Source: Neofusicoccum parvum
Taxonomy: Eukaryota > Ascomycota > Dothideomycetes > Botryosphaeriales > Botryosphaeriaceae
Assembly (NCBI GenBank): GCA_020912385.1
Contig: CP087206.1
Span: 1,984,001-2,048,000 of the forward strand
DNA length: 64,000 nucleotides
Reading direction: 5' to 3'
The notes beneath the pieces are model-generated. The model did not search any database. It saw only the letters and a list, made by a program, of their open reading frames with translations, and was not told the DNA's origin. Position numbers and translations under genes: made by a program. Of this stretch, positions 1 to 10,748 are shown one piece after another; position 1 is the stretch's first letter, and each line of letters begins with the position of its first letter.

Positions 1-299
1 TGAACTGCAGCGAATTCATTTACTTTTGCCAGTGCCATTGCTGCCCAAGGAGGCAGCTCTGAATTGTTGACTGTTGGCTGTCGGCCTGAGGTGATGATCA
101 CACCCACCACCTCGTTCCCGTATGCCGGGGCCCGCCTCGCACACGACCCCGTCGTGCCCGACCGGTGAAAGATATTGTTCGGGTGGGGGCGAGAACACCT
201 ATGACGACATTACCACGTGACCGCGCGCGACTCGCAAAATCTCCGACGACACTCTCCCGCCCGACACGGCCAGCCTCCGCATGGCCCACCGACACATGC

Positions 300-1299
300 A
301 TGCCGAACTTTGTGGTTCCCAAGCGCTCAGGAGCACATCGCGTAGCTGGTGCGCCCCTGCTCCCGCTTCAATTCCTCCACTCGCACAACTTCGTCGAGCT
401 GACTCTGCGCCTCGCGTCCAGCCATCGCGCTCTACCGCGCCCTCCTCACCCAATGCGCCGCCCCTCCGCTCCCGCTGGCTGACGATCAGCGCGCCGCCCT
501 GCGCAACATCGTGCGCAACAAGTTCCGCCGCAACCGCCACGTCCACAGCGCCCGCCTGCTCAAGCTCTCCTTCACCGCCGGCTACGAGCTCCTCGACACG
601 CTCGACCGCGCATCCTCCTCCCCCGCCGCCCCCTCCTCCCTCCTCACCACCCTCCTCACCACCGCGCCCCCTCACCTAACTCAACCCCCGCAAGGCCGCA
701 AGCTCCCCCCACCGCGCCTCACCCCCTCCCCCGAAGCCTGCCCCCCCGCCGAACGCAAGGTCCTCGCCGTGCGGCCGCGCCCGGCCGCCGCGCTCGGCGG
801 CTCCGGCGTGCGCCGCGTCCCGCGCATCGTGTCGGCCAACCTGTTCCCGATGCTGCGCCTCGCCAAGCCGCAGCCGCGCTCGCTGTCGCGCGTCATCACC
901 GACAAGGTCAAGCAGCGCCAGCGCCGGCTGAACCTGCGCGGCGAGGCCGCCGACGGCTGGGCGTGGGTGGCGGCGCAGGAGGACGGGTGGGATGGGGTGC
1001 TGGCGGAGGTGTGCGGCGTGCGGGAGGATGCGGAGGGCGAGGGCGGGAGGTGGGTGGATGAGCCGTTGCACCTGGTGAGGGCGATTTCGGGGCAGTTGGC
1101 GATGCAGAAGGTGGGGTTGGAGGAGTTGGTGGGGAAGATGCAGGGGATTGTGGATAAGGAGGAGGAGTTGGCGAGGGTGGAGGGAATGCAGAGGAGGAGG
1201 GAGAGGAGGGAGAGGATGATGGACAAGAGGAGGGAGGAGGATGTGAGGAAGCTTTTGGGACGGTCTGCGGATAGTAGAAAAGGTGGGAAGCCTATTTGA
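300..1299 (+). CDS. LYR motif protein, Cup1-like
   Basis: Likely mitochondrial LYR-family protein of the fungal Cup1-like group, 308 residues. Two exons, 300-348 and 422-1299; the intron has donor GTGCGC, a GCTGAC branch site and a CAG acceptor. The start at 300 is chosen because it opens in frame with a conserved-looking basic N-terminus (MPNFVVPKRSGAHR) and the splice then gives AIALYRALL with the LYR tripeptide at residues 20-22. An arginine-rich stretch (NKFRRNRH) follows, as in LYR proteins that contact the acyl-carrier protein. The C-terminal third is charged and probably coiled-coil (runs of RRER and EEEL). Another start at 281 joined through a GTAGCT donor also reads through but gives a poorer N-terminus. 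LYR proteins usually help assemble respiratory complexes or Fe-S enzymes; the partner of this one cannot be read from sequence. Confidence 0.75.
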
Positions 1300-1927
1300 G
1301 AGCGGGCGGTCTTGAGCTCCTTCAGAGAAGTAAAAAGTACGGCTAAAGAGACCTTTTTCCGGCCCACATATCGAGGTCTTCCAGTTCAAGTACATACCGG
1401 CAGTATAGTCGTAAGCGACACATACTGGACTCGATGTCTCAACCAAGCGTGATATACTTCAGCTTCAATTGTGGACTTGGACTCGGTGTCAACGGGAACT
1501 TGCCCGATCCCAGCCTCTCCGCAAATCCGTCGGACGGCCTGATCATAAGAACGCTCGAGATTCCGTATGGTGAAATTGCCGCACATCGCCCGAGATGTAA
1601 CTCAATGCAACTTATTCATCAATTTTTATTATCTGTGTAACAAGACACACTCGCCTGTCATCGGTGAGAAACAATTCGAAACGGCCATCGGTAGCAGTAT
1701 CTGGTGCGTTCCAACGGTCCTCACGTTCTTCTTGGCATACTGCAAATATGCTCGCATGTCACGGAGGCGTTGCTTGTCATCGATCGCCTTGTAGTCATAC
1801 AGACCTAGGTAAAAAGATCACTCAAGGTGATTCGGGACGGCATGATGATTGCGCTCTTGGCCAGAAAAGAGATTGCAGATAGGGTAAAAAAAAGCTCAAG
1901 GCTGAAGGCTGAAAGCAGCCTTGTCTG
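1300..1927. other. Intergenic, unexplained minus-strand open stretch
   Basis: No gene recognised. On the minus strand near 1640-1810 there is a reading frame with coding-like composition (for example LYDYKAIDDKQRLRDM), but it lacks a start and matches no family I know. It may be a decayed fragment. A run of eight or nine A lies near 1885. Confidence 0.3.
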
Positions 1928-2570
1928 TCACGTATCGACCACTTGGCTCGGGGCAATGTATGGCACAGACTTCCCTGAAGTTTCAACTAAGCGTGGTTGT
2001 ATTTCCTGAGATGTTGGTCCAATATCAATCGCTCGCATGGGTAGTAACGTACTCTCTGATACCCGACACTGAGGATGGTGGCTCTGGCAGTGCTCTATCC
2101 ATGCTGGCACATGTTGTAGAGGGCTCTGCAGGCACCGATTATGGGCCATGGAGACGGTTAATCTGTTTACTTCGTCAGCCATCGTGAAACAGCCGCGGAA
2201 TACGTGTACCATACCAGGATGCGTGAAAAGCTCCACATGTACTCTGGATATTACGAAGTCGTCTATTTTGACGTCGTCTTTTAAGTTTCAGCAATCCACC
2301 CACAATATGAACGCATTTCCGTTTCATACGAAGAGTAGAGACGCAGTCCGGTGTCTGCAGGAAACATGCTGTGAGCGTCTGGCGAGGGAGCGAGGAAATT
2401 CTGCAACGTGCGGACAACAATGCTGCAGAAGATGCAGCCGTCTCGTGCTGACTGATCGATTTCTTGTGGGCCCAGTTTCACTCCATTGGGTGGCAGCTCC
2501 CCGGGCTTCGCCTGCAACGAGGCACAAACCTCACAGGTATTCCTCTTCGGTAGTGCCAAGTATCGAATGA
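1928..2570 (-). pseudogene. Decayed HET-domain gene
   Basis: Minus-strand remnant of a heterokaryon-incompatibility (HET) type gene. 2281-2559 reads TCEVCASLQ and then ARDGCIFCSIVVRTL, the cysteine-pair N-terminus typical of fungal HET proteins. A second open piece in another frame (1928-2236) reads WIEHCQSHHPQC, PRLVET and then YIAPSQ, where an intact gene would have YIALSHCWG, the start of the HET domain. The reading frame shifts between the pieces and stops at the broken motif, and no HET domain follows. The order and spacing of the motifs are right for the family, so this is most likely a dead copy. A multi-exon gene is less likely because nothing resembling the rest of the domain is present. 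Confidence 0.6.
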
Positions 2571-3499
2571 TGCGAGCGGAGCTGTGCGACTACGCACGGT
2601 CTTCCATAACCTGCCAAGGCGGAGTGCCCGTATAGCTGTTCAGGTGGATGGGATCAGGCAACAGAACCGGGGTCGCGTAGAAGTTCGCCCCCAAAGTGTC
2701 TGCAGGCGCCCCACTTATCCTTCAGCCCCATCCTACCTGGACAGGAAGCCTGGTTGAATGCAATATTTGGCTCCTTCGCTCATTTCATTGCGTACCTTGG
2801 CGCATTTGCGATGTGCTGATTGCCGCTATGGTCCGCGGCGATTTCGTTCTCTGTCAAGGGGACATGGCATAGCTTTACGTCGAGCATAGCATGTATCGAT
2901 CAGTGTTTTAAATATCCCGTTGATCATTTGGTATACAGCCTATTCTTGGCCCCCTGTAAAATGATTGCCAAGAGTGTGACGCAGCACGTTCGAAACAGGA
3001 AGGATACGAAACGCTCCTCCGGCTGCCGGCATCGCTTAATTAAGAACCTGAACAATTGTTAGACAACGGTCAGGTCTTGTATTCCCAGGATGGTTAGGAA
3101 GCTTGGCGTAAGCTTATGTACAGCATTTGAGGCAACGTTTGCGTCACGGCATTTCTCACGAAAACCTGAACCAGCCCTGGTACATGTGGATAATTAAGGT
3201 CACTGTGTTGCAGTTACGGTGGGAAATGGAGATCATTCGATATGAACCGTAGCATTCAGCCCTGCTAGTGATTCCGTCGGGAATCTTACATGGCCCTTGC
3301 TGTGGATGTCCGAACCAAGCCACTCTCCACCCTGTGACTTACCGCTGTCGCACAGTACTAGGCAGTGACACGCCCCAGTTTTCGAGCATTGGCGGATAAA
3401 AGCGACTGGACACCCCGGATAGCAATTCTTGGATTCCATTTGCTTCCGCCACTCTTGCAAAAACCTTCTCCATTGAACAACGGCGTACAATATTCCAGA
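2571..3499. other. Intergenic
   Basis: No gene, repeat or RNA recognised; short open frames only. The last few hundred bases are the likely promoter of the ECM33-like gene at 3500. Confidence 0.5.
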
Positions 3500-4916
3500 A
3501 TGGTTTCAAGATCTCTTATTGCCGCTGTTCTAGTTTCGCTAGGAGGACGTGCTATAGCAGGTGAGCCCTTGAGCGAGCACCGCGTACGAAGATACCAAAT
3601 GCTGAAGATATCAGAATGCTCCGTTTCCGCAACCACAACAATCGCAAACTCTGGTGATGCGTCGGCACTCGCGTCTTGTGCAACCTTTTCTGGGAGTATT
3701 GCAATAGCTACAGGCACCTGGGGTGATCTCGCACTTAACGACATCCAAGCGATCACCGGAACTCTCGTTGCCTACAACGTCACCGCGCTGTCTGGGCTAT
3801 CTGCCGACTCATTGGAAGAAGTCGGCACATTTGAGCTCGAGGCGCTGACCGTTTTGATGTCACTCAACTTTCCCAAACTCTCTAAAGTTGGCGGAATTGA
3901 GTGGGCTAGTCTACCGGCGCTTTCAGAGCTCTCATTCGCATCAGGCATCAAGGAAGCCTCGTCGGTCAGAATTCAGAATACATTCCTGTCGTCCCTTGAT
4001 GGAATCGAGCTGGAAGAAGTGGACGACCTTTTCGTCGCAAACAACAACTATATGCAGGACGTCTCTGTTGGGATCACCCACGTCAACAACGCGCTGACGC
4101 TATCTGCGAACGGGGACGAGCTCAAAGTATCCTTTCCCATTCTAGAATGGGCCCAGAACATCACGCTTCGAAACGTCTCGACCATCTCGATGCCATCGCT
4201 CAGCAGCTTGAATGGCTCACTGGGACTCTATGGTAACAAAGTCGAATCTCTTGACTTCGCCAACTTGAAGACAGTCGACGGCAGTTTAAGCATAGTCGGA
4301 AGTGATAACCTGGCCAACATCTCGATCGACAGCCTCTCAAAAGTCGGCGGGGGCTTCCAAATCGTCGACAACCCACGCATCAGCGACCTATCCTTCCCCG
4401 CCCTCGAGTCCGTCGGAGGAGCCCTGGACTTCTCCGGCAATTTCAGCAGGCACTTCCCCCCCCCCTCCGACCAAGCCTTCCCCCCGCGCTAACACCGCCT
4501 CCAGCGTCTCGCTCGACAGCATCGCCGACGTCCGCGGCGCCTTCAACCTCCAGTCCACCGAGAACATCTGCGAGACGTGCGCGCACTTCCGCAACCTGAC
4601 CGGCGCCGGCGCCGCCATCAAGGGCAAGTTCCAGTGCGCCGGCCGCCAGGCCAGCCCCGCCGGCGCCGACGCCACGCCCACCGGCTCCGGCGTGTGCGCC
4701 TCGTCGTCCGCCAATGCAACCGTGACCGCGTCGGCCTCTGCCACTGCGGAGGCGTCGTCCTCGTCTACCGCGGGCGCGAGCGCGTCGGCGGACGGCACGG
4801 GTGCGTCCGCGACGGAGACGGCGGAGGCGTCCAATGGGGCGGGCTCGGGGGTTGCTGTTGGTTTTGGCGGCGTGCTTGGGGCTGGCTTGCTCCTGGCTTT
4901 TGGTGTGCCGTTGTAG
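3500..4916 (+). CDS. ECM33: ECM33-like GPI-anchored cell wall protein
   Basis: Wall-organisation glycoprotein of the Ecm33/Sps2 family, 435 residues after splicing. Exons 3500-3560, 3615-4449 and 4505-4916. Intron 1 (GTGAGC...TCAG, 54 nt) keeps the frame whether or not it is removed; removal joins the signal peptide (MVSRSLIAAVLVSLGGRAIA) to CSVSATTTI, the normal mature start. Intron 2 (55 nt) has a GC donor, CAG|GCACTT, with a GCTAAC branch site, and gives GNFSSVSLDSI across the junction. The middle shows repeated receptor-L-like leucine units (SLEEVGTFELEALTVL; SLNGSLGLYGNKVESL). A conserved cysteine segment (CETCAHF) is followed by a Ser/Thr/Ala-rich stalk and a hydrophobic tail ending GVPL, which is a GPI signal. 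It should sit at the plasma membrane or wall. Family assignment is firm; the gene name is by homology. Confidence 0.88.
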
Positions 4917-6624
4917 AAGCAGTACGCTGGCTATGGTGCGAACGAGGCTAATTTGCACATGGGATGGCTGGGAGACACAGGGCGAGGAGGACAGTTTGAG
5001 TGTTTTCCAGTAGTGGTCTCTTTTGGTTCTTTTGAGACGATTATGTGATTATGATTACCTTGAATTTGGTCGTTTGTCAGTATAGATACCGTATTCATGA
5101 CCCGAAAACTTAAAAATTGGAATTGACAGGGCCGTGGAAGGAAGTAGTGCCGCGAGCCTACAATATCCCAGACTGTTCGTTGAGATGGGAATCAGGTACC
5201 TGTATCCTTTTATCTAAGCCAGTGAAGTATATGGCTTCGTATCAATCTTGCGCGGGCGTGGTATTGCGGCTTGTGTATCAATGTATCGCGTGCGTGCAAA
5301 GGGCGCCTACAGCAGCGCATTTTGGTGACCTCCCCCAAATCCAACAAGCATGACCAACGTTCCATCCTCCTTCGCTACATACTTAATTGGTATACTTTAT
5401 ATATCCTACAGTGATCGGACATAGTTGGTATTTTTTTCCTTATTATAGACACTTTTACCTGCCACACTGACAGAACTGGCGTTCTTCCTCAAACCACTCA
5501 CGGTGCAAGGCTTGCGGCCAGGAGCACCCTCACTGTTGACTGTACAATAAAACCTTTCTAGAGGATCAGCACAAAGCACTGGTTAACACCAACGTATGTG
5601 CTCCCCTAATGGTTGAGAAAGATAGTCGTACCGGCAGAAGGTGTCGGTTGGCCCTCTGGTAGCACTCAATCAGTATGAGTAGGATCAGAAGCGGTGAAAG
5701 TTTCCCTAGAACTTCTAATCTATCAGAGGCTTAAGGTTTGCTTAGAAAAGAGGTAAAAGTGCTCCCCAAAGTTGTTGCAAACATAATCAGAGTCATGATT
5801 GGTATACTAATCTACATCCCTGCTTGCTTTCGGTCTCAGATTACTTTCCGTTCCCATAGTCACACCTTCAGCGTTTTGCAACTTATGAAAGCTTCTTTGA
5901 TGGAGCCTCTGACGTACGGCCGCCCACTGTTATGACCCTTGTCACAGATTCGATTTGCTCCTAGTCATTCGCGACGACTTTGTTGCCACTCTAAGCATTC
6001 TTGGTGTTCGCACTCTCATGGTAGAGTGTCAAAGTAAAGCGTGAGTTTTTGGAAGGCCGAAGATCTTCACTTAAGAGCTTCACCGCTTCTTCTGACAAGT
6101 GATGTTAGAGATTGGCCTCGTATCCAGACGGGCATGAAGCCTGTATCTCACTCAAAAGAGCCTTACTAACGGCGGGCTTTCCCGTTTGTGGTGTCTCTAT
6201 AGGCATCTAGTCCGAAACGGTGCACGGGCGCGTCGATAGCAAATCACAGAGCGAGAGAGGCGCAACGAGCCACAGTGTTCACTGTCGCTCCACTGCTTGA
6301 CTTGAAGGATTTCTCTTGTCCCACGCACCGCCAGACAGCCCACCGACCTTAAGCGTGGAGCGGGGCAGCGCGTCGTCGTGCGTGTTGAATAGGGCGGCAG
6401 GCGGCAGTGCTTGGTCATCCCACCGGCATCCCATCGGGTCGCGCCGGAATTGGACTAGGTAGGAATCACTAATCCGCCCGGCGCTCGTCCAACCGCCATT
6501 CCCCTCGGCTTCGCTGCTCCATCTTCTCGCATCCCACTCGGATCCACAGCTTACCTCATGATCGCAGATACTTCGCCGCTGACACGATCGCATCCGCTGG
6601 GATACGGCGTGGAACAAGTGCGAG
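4917..6624. other. Intergenic, 1.7 kb
   Basis: No gene recognised on either strand; only short frames without family resemblance. The left part is relatively AT-rich with short A and T runs. The last several hundred bases form the likely promoter of the zinc-finger factor starting at 6625. Confidence 0.5.
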
Positions 6625-8077
6625 ATGAGTCAGGAACCAAGAAAAAGACGCAAGGTCGTCGATGACCCGCACGCTGTCTTCCAATGCACTTTTCCCGGCT
6701 GTGGGTCGTCTTACCGCCGCAAGGAGCATCTTAATCGCCACGCCCAGCAGCATACCAAAGAGCCCAAATATGCCTGCAACTATTGCTCGCGGAAATTCTT
6801 CCGCAGGTACAGCTCCCACCGGCATGGATAGGATGCATCGACTGATCGCCTGCTAGGGACATTTTGCGGCGGCACCTGGAGCTACATGACGAAGACATCG
6901 AGCTGACGCGGTCCCGAACCGCAAAGGCCTGCGATGTCTGCCGTTCCCGCAAGTCTCGCTGTGACGGCAACCTCCCATGCCGCACATGCTCCGAGAAAGG
7001 GCTTGTCTGCACCTTTGGCCAGACACAGCAGCTTGCTACCAGATCGCAGATCGCAAGCGGGAGCTCCACTCCCACGCCGTTTGAGAATACCGAGGACCAG
7101 CTCACCCCCAAAGCACTCCCGCAACCAGATCCCATAGGGGAGCTATCTTACGCAACAGAAGGCATCTTGCTGGACGCTTCGATGCTCATCCCCAGCAACT
7201 TCTCCCTCGACAACCACGCCTGGGCCAACTTCCCTGACCTCGGCGACATCCGCCGACACATCGACGCCTACTGGACCGTCTTCCACCCCAACTGGCTCTT
7301 CCTCCACAAACCCTCCTTCCGCCCCGAGCAGGAACCCCCCTTCCTCCTCCTCTCCATGGTCATGACCAGCCTCTGGCTCAGCAGCGACGAAGCCTCCCGC
7401 ATCGTCGCCATGGACCTCAACCGCCGCCTCATGTCCATGCTCTACCAACAACGCGTCCGTCCCCCCTCCCCTCCCTGCCACCCCACTAACCCCTCCAGAC
7501 CAAATGGGACCTCACACCGCACCCCGCCGCGCCCGCCCCGCCCGCCTGGCCGCTCGGCACCTTCCAGGGCATGCTCCTGCACCTCATCCTCGCGACGCAC
7601 TACGCCTTCCCGCTCGCCTCGCCCACCGGCTGCACCGCCAGCGTCCCGCGCAACACGCACGCCCTGCTCGCCGACCTCGTCCGCACCGCCCGCCGCCTCG
7701 GCACTTTTTCGTATCCCGCCATGCTGCGCCAGTTCAACGACGCGGACCTCGTCTTCGTCACCTGGGTCCGCGTCGAGGAGGTCAAGCGCTTCGACCTGAT
7801 CTTGTTCCGTCTGTGGGGCGTCTTCCACGAGAGCGAGTGGGCGCGTGTGCGCGGGTTGGATGGCGCGGGGGCGGGGACGGCGGGGGGCGTGGCGCTTGGG
7901 TGGGCGGATTTGAGGTTCCAGGCGCCGGAGCCGGATGAGCTGTGGACGGCGGATGGGATCAGGGAGTTTTTGGCGAGGAGGGAGAGGTGCGGGTTGAGCG
8001 GCGCGAGGCACGATGAGGAGGGGAGTTGGATCTGCAATGTTATGGATTCGGGGGGTGCGGCGACGCCGAGGGCGTAG
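6625..8077 (+). CDS. C2H2 plus Zn2Cys6 transcription factor
   Basis: DNA-binding regulator, 452 residues, exons 6625-6806, 6857-7454 and 7499-8077 (introns 50 and 44 nt). It carries two C2H2 fingers: residues 21-43, and 51-71, the second completed exactly across intron 1 (CNYCSRKFFRR|DILRRH). A Zn2Cys6 cluster follows at 86-112 (CDVCRSRKSRC...CRTC...C). A basic stretch KRRK at 7-10 may be a nuclear signal. The segment from about residue 165 (IDAYWTVFHPNWLFLHKPSF) is the start of the fungal-specific transcription factor domain. Such tandem C2H2/Zn2Cys6 proteins are known in filamentous fungi but are usually 600-900 residues, so this one is short and may have lost its C-terminus. The last exon ends in a Gly/Ala-rich tail. 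Target genes unknown. Confidence 0.85.
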
Positions 8078-8364
8078 GGGGGTGGTGCGGAGTGATGGCT
8101 GGACGGGACTGGTGGTGAGACGACGGTGTGGATGGTGCTTGAGACGATTGGCAACATATTTAAGGATTTACGGGACACAAGATGGTGAACTCTTGAACTG
8201 AATTCGTGATAGGTCTTAGTTGGTGCTTGATAGATTCCCCACAGCAGCTTAAGGACCGCTATTGATAATGGAAAATGAAAACGGAGAACGGAATGGGTGC
8301 GCTACCTGCACTAGTGGTTTTTCTATAATCCTCTAACTAAATTAGGGAAATTAGCATACAAGCC

Positions 8365-9062
8365 TTACTGAAGAATGAATACCTCGGGTTTCACACCACC
8401 ATCCATGACCTTAAGAGTAGAGCCTCTTTGCATCCAGCCATGAACATAGCATTCACCCAAAATTCCCATTTTGAATGATTGTTCTTCTCTTCAGCGATGT
8501 CTCTGGTCTCGTGAAGAACGAAGGGAACTTTGCCGCCGAAAAGAACGGCAATAACACCACCAGGCCTGGTTCCAACTAGACAAGCTCAAGTCGTCCGTTA
8601 CTTGTAACGAAGAAGCAAAAATCGATAGCATCCGCGGTATGAGCCCATCTAAATACCGAAATGATTGTTCTCTTTCCTTGATCTCAGCTGGAGTTTCTTA
8701 GCTACTTCCCTCACAGACTACCTGCAGTAGCGAGCTTTTTTCAAAGCTCCTGCCAGGACTGTAAGTCCACTGATACCTGAGAAACTCCTCAACTTTCGTT
8801 TCTTCCCATATCTTCTTTTTGGTCTCTGAGAGCTCCGAATCCACATCTTCATAAACCGCAATCGTTGCATTCGTAACTCTTGACCAAGTGTCCATGCGGG
8901 TGAGGATAGTGATCTTGAAAGGGCTTCTGGTTGGTCGAACACCAGCACGACTGGACGTAAGTATTTGTGTCGCTCAAATTCGTTCCAGGAGGTATAGACG
9001 GGGCGGGGTTTTACCCAAGGGAAAGATGCGTGTGATTCAGAGATTGACGTGGAACATTCCAT
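8365..9062 (-). pseudogene. HET-protein C-terminal relic
   Basis: On the minus strand, 8365-8640 holds the hallmark C-terminal end of HET-domain proteins in broken frames: FFVTSNGRLELV then a stop, PGGVIAVLFGGKVPFVL in a shifted frame, and GECYVHGWMQRGSTL running to a stop at 8365-8367. At least one stop and two frame changes separate these pieces. Two further open pieces upstream (8698-8895 and 8718-9062) are coding-like but unrecognised, and may be the body of the same dead gene or something else. No HET domain is present. The C-terminal signature is clear; the extent to 9062 is uncertain. Confidence 0.55.
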
Positions 9063-9166
9063 TTCTATGGAGTCATAAGCTGATAAAAATAAATGTGGGT
9101 TCTGTTAACACAAGTGATTCGAATATAACGGATGGTAATCAGGGTCATTCCCTGCCCTCAATCATC

Positions 9167-10102
9167 TTAAACGTAGACGGTGATCCACTCCATGGTGCAC
9201 GCGTCGTCATCCTCTGGGGTGGAAGTAGGCGCGCTCGTAGTCACCGCTGACGGCGCTACGGCCTCTCCCGCAACCGTAGCCGAAGCGACAGCAGAAGACG
9301 TCGACACGCTCTTCGTCGTAGGAACAGCAGCTGAGGCACTCGCACTCGCCTCCGCCCCCGCACCCTCCCCGCTCCACACCGCCGGCCCGGGAGCCGTGTA
9401 GTTCGTCGGCGTCGGGTAGTACATGTTAAACAGCACGCCGGGCTCATACCCGGTATACACGCCCGGAATCCTCACCTTCCACTCCTCGCCCACACCCTCC
9501 CAGCTCCGCGCCTCGCTGCCCCCGCCCGCAACCTCGATCTGCCCGCACGTGAAGTACCACTCCGCGCCGCCATACTCCATCGCGCCGTGCAGCGCCAGAT
9601 GCTCGATGCGCACGAGGTACTGGCCAGCGGGCGTGGCGGCCGGCAGCGTGAAGGTGAAGTTCGCGCTGCCCGTGACGCCCCACTCGATGCCGTCGGCGGT
9701 GAAGGCGGTGGCGCCCAGCTCGTGGATCTTGACCCAGTCGCCGTCGCCGGCGTAGGCGCGCACGTCGGTGCCGGAGGGCGCGGGCGACAGGTAGACCGAT
9801 AGCGGCCCCGGGTGCTCGATCGTGGCGTCGTATGCGAGGCCGAAGCCCAGCTCGGTGCCGGGCGCGACGGGGCCGTAGACGGAGGTGGATGGGGCGGAGG
9901 CGAGCGAGCCGGTGTTGCAGCGGAAGTCGCTGCCCAGCACGGACTTGGTGGGCATGTAGTAGTTGGAGTTTTCGCGGACGTAGGCGTAGTGGTCGGTGTA
10001 GTTGCCGGCGGCGATCAGGTGCGAGAAGACGTAGTGGGCAGAGGTGGCGGCGGGGAGGAGGAGGGTCGCCAGGGCGGTGGTGAGAGTCAGGGTGGCGTGC
10101 AT
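9167..10102 (-). CDS. AA9 lytic polysaccharide monooxygenase
   Basis: Secreted copper enzyme of family AA9 (old GH61) that oxidatively cleaves cellulose or related beta-glucans; 311 residues in one exon. The signal peptide ends so that His23 (TSA|HYVF) becomes the mature N-terminal residue, the first arm of the copper histidine brace. The second histidine is in RIEHLALHGA and the axial tyrosine in EWYFTCGQIEV. After the catalytic domain (to about residue 240) comes an Ala/Ser/Thr-rich linker and a short acidic tail (EDDDACTMEW), with no CBM1. Start ATG at 10102 is the only one giving a signal peptide. Confidence 0.93.
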   Translation of the reverse strand: MHATLTLTTALATLLLPAATSAHYVFSHLIAAGNYTDHYAYVRENSNYYMPTKSVLGSDFRCNTGSLASAPSTSVYGPVAPGTELGFGLAYDATIEHPGPLSVYLSPAPSGTDVRAYAGDGDWVKIHELGATAFTADGIEWGVTGSANFTFTLPAATPAGQYLVRIEHLALHGAMEYGGAEWYFTCGQIEVAGGGSEARSWEGVGEEWKVRIPGVYTGYEPGVLFNMYYPTPTNYTAPGPAVWSGEGAGAEASASASAAVPTTKSVSTSSAVASATVAGEAVAPSAVTTSAPTSTPEDDDACTMEWITVYV

Positions 10103-10748
10103 GGTGCTGGTGTTTGCGAAGGAGGGTCGAGAAAAGAATGAATGCGGTCAATGAGTGGACGGTCCCCGGGACCAGAAACGAGGAGCAGACAGAAGCGAAG
10201 GTGGCCAGAAACGTAGCGGACAAACAGAATGGTGGTGCAGCTATAAGGATTGGGAGACAGCTAAGCGAGATGGCCCGAATACATAAGGGTTGGTGTTTTG
10301 AAACAGCTAGCCAGCTTCTCTCGGCGGCCGGGAGGTCCCGCGTCCTTCAATTACCAGATGTGGGAACCCACCCGCGTTGGCGCGTTGTTGAGGGCGCAAC
10401 TTGGTCTGATAGGCCGGTTTCCCTTCCAAGCATCTACAGCTCAATATGTCCCGAACCTCACCTGAATCCGCCGCTTGGCGTCACTGACTCTCGCCGACTG
10501 CCGCCTTCGACACCAGCCTGGTGCCATGCCTCTTTCGGCCTAGCTTCCGCACCCTGCGAGTGCCTGCATTGCCACCCGTAGCCCGCCGCACCAGATCCTC
10601 CTCCAACCTCTCTCCTCCTCGACGCCGTCGACCTCTGACAACCTTCCGCGGCCCCAGCTGTACACCTACGCCAAGGCACGAACTGCATGCACCCTTCGCC
10701 TTTTGACAGACTGACCTACACAATGGCAGCTCCCGCTCTTTGCTCGCC
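10103..10748. other. Divergent promoter region
   Basis: Non-coding DNA between the divergent LPMO (leftward) and DUF3176 (rightward) genes. Pyrimidine-rich tracts lie just upstream of 10749. No recognised operator. Confidence 0.5.

Noticed and set aside
281..341. Alternative first exon for the LYR gene (start 281, donor GTAGCT)
   Set aside because: In frame, but gives a less family-like N-termin than the 300 start with donor GTGCGC.
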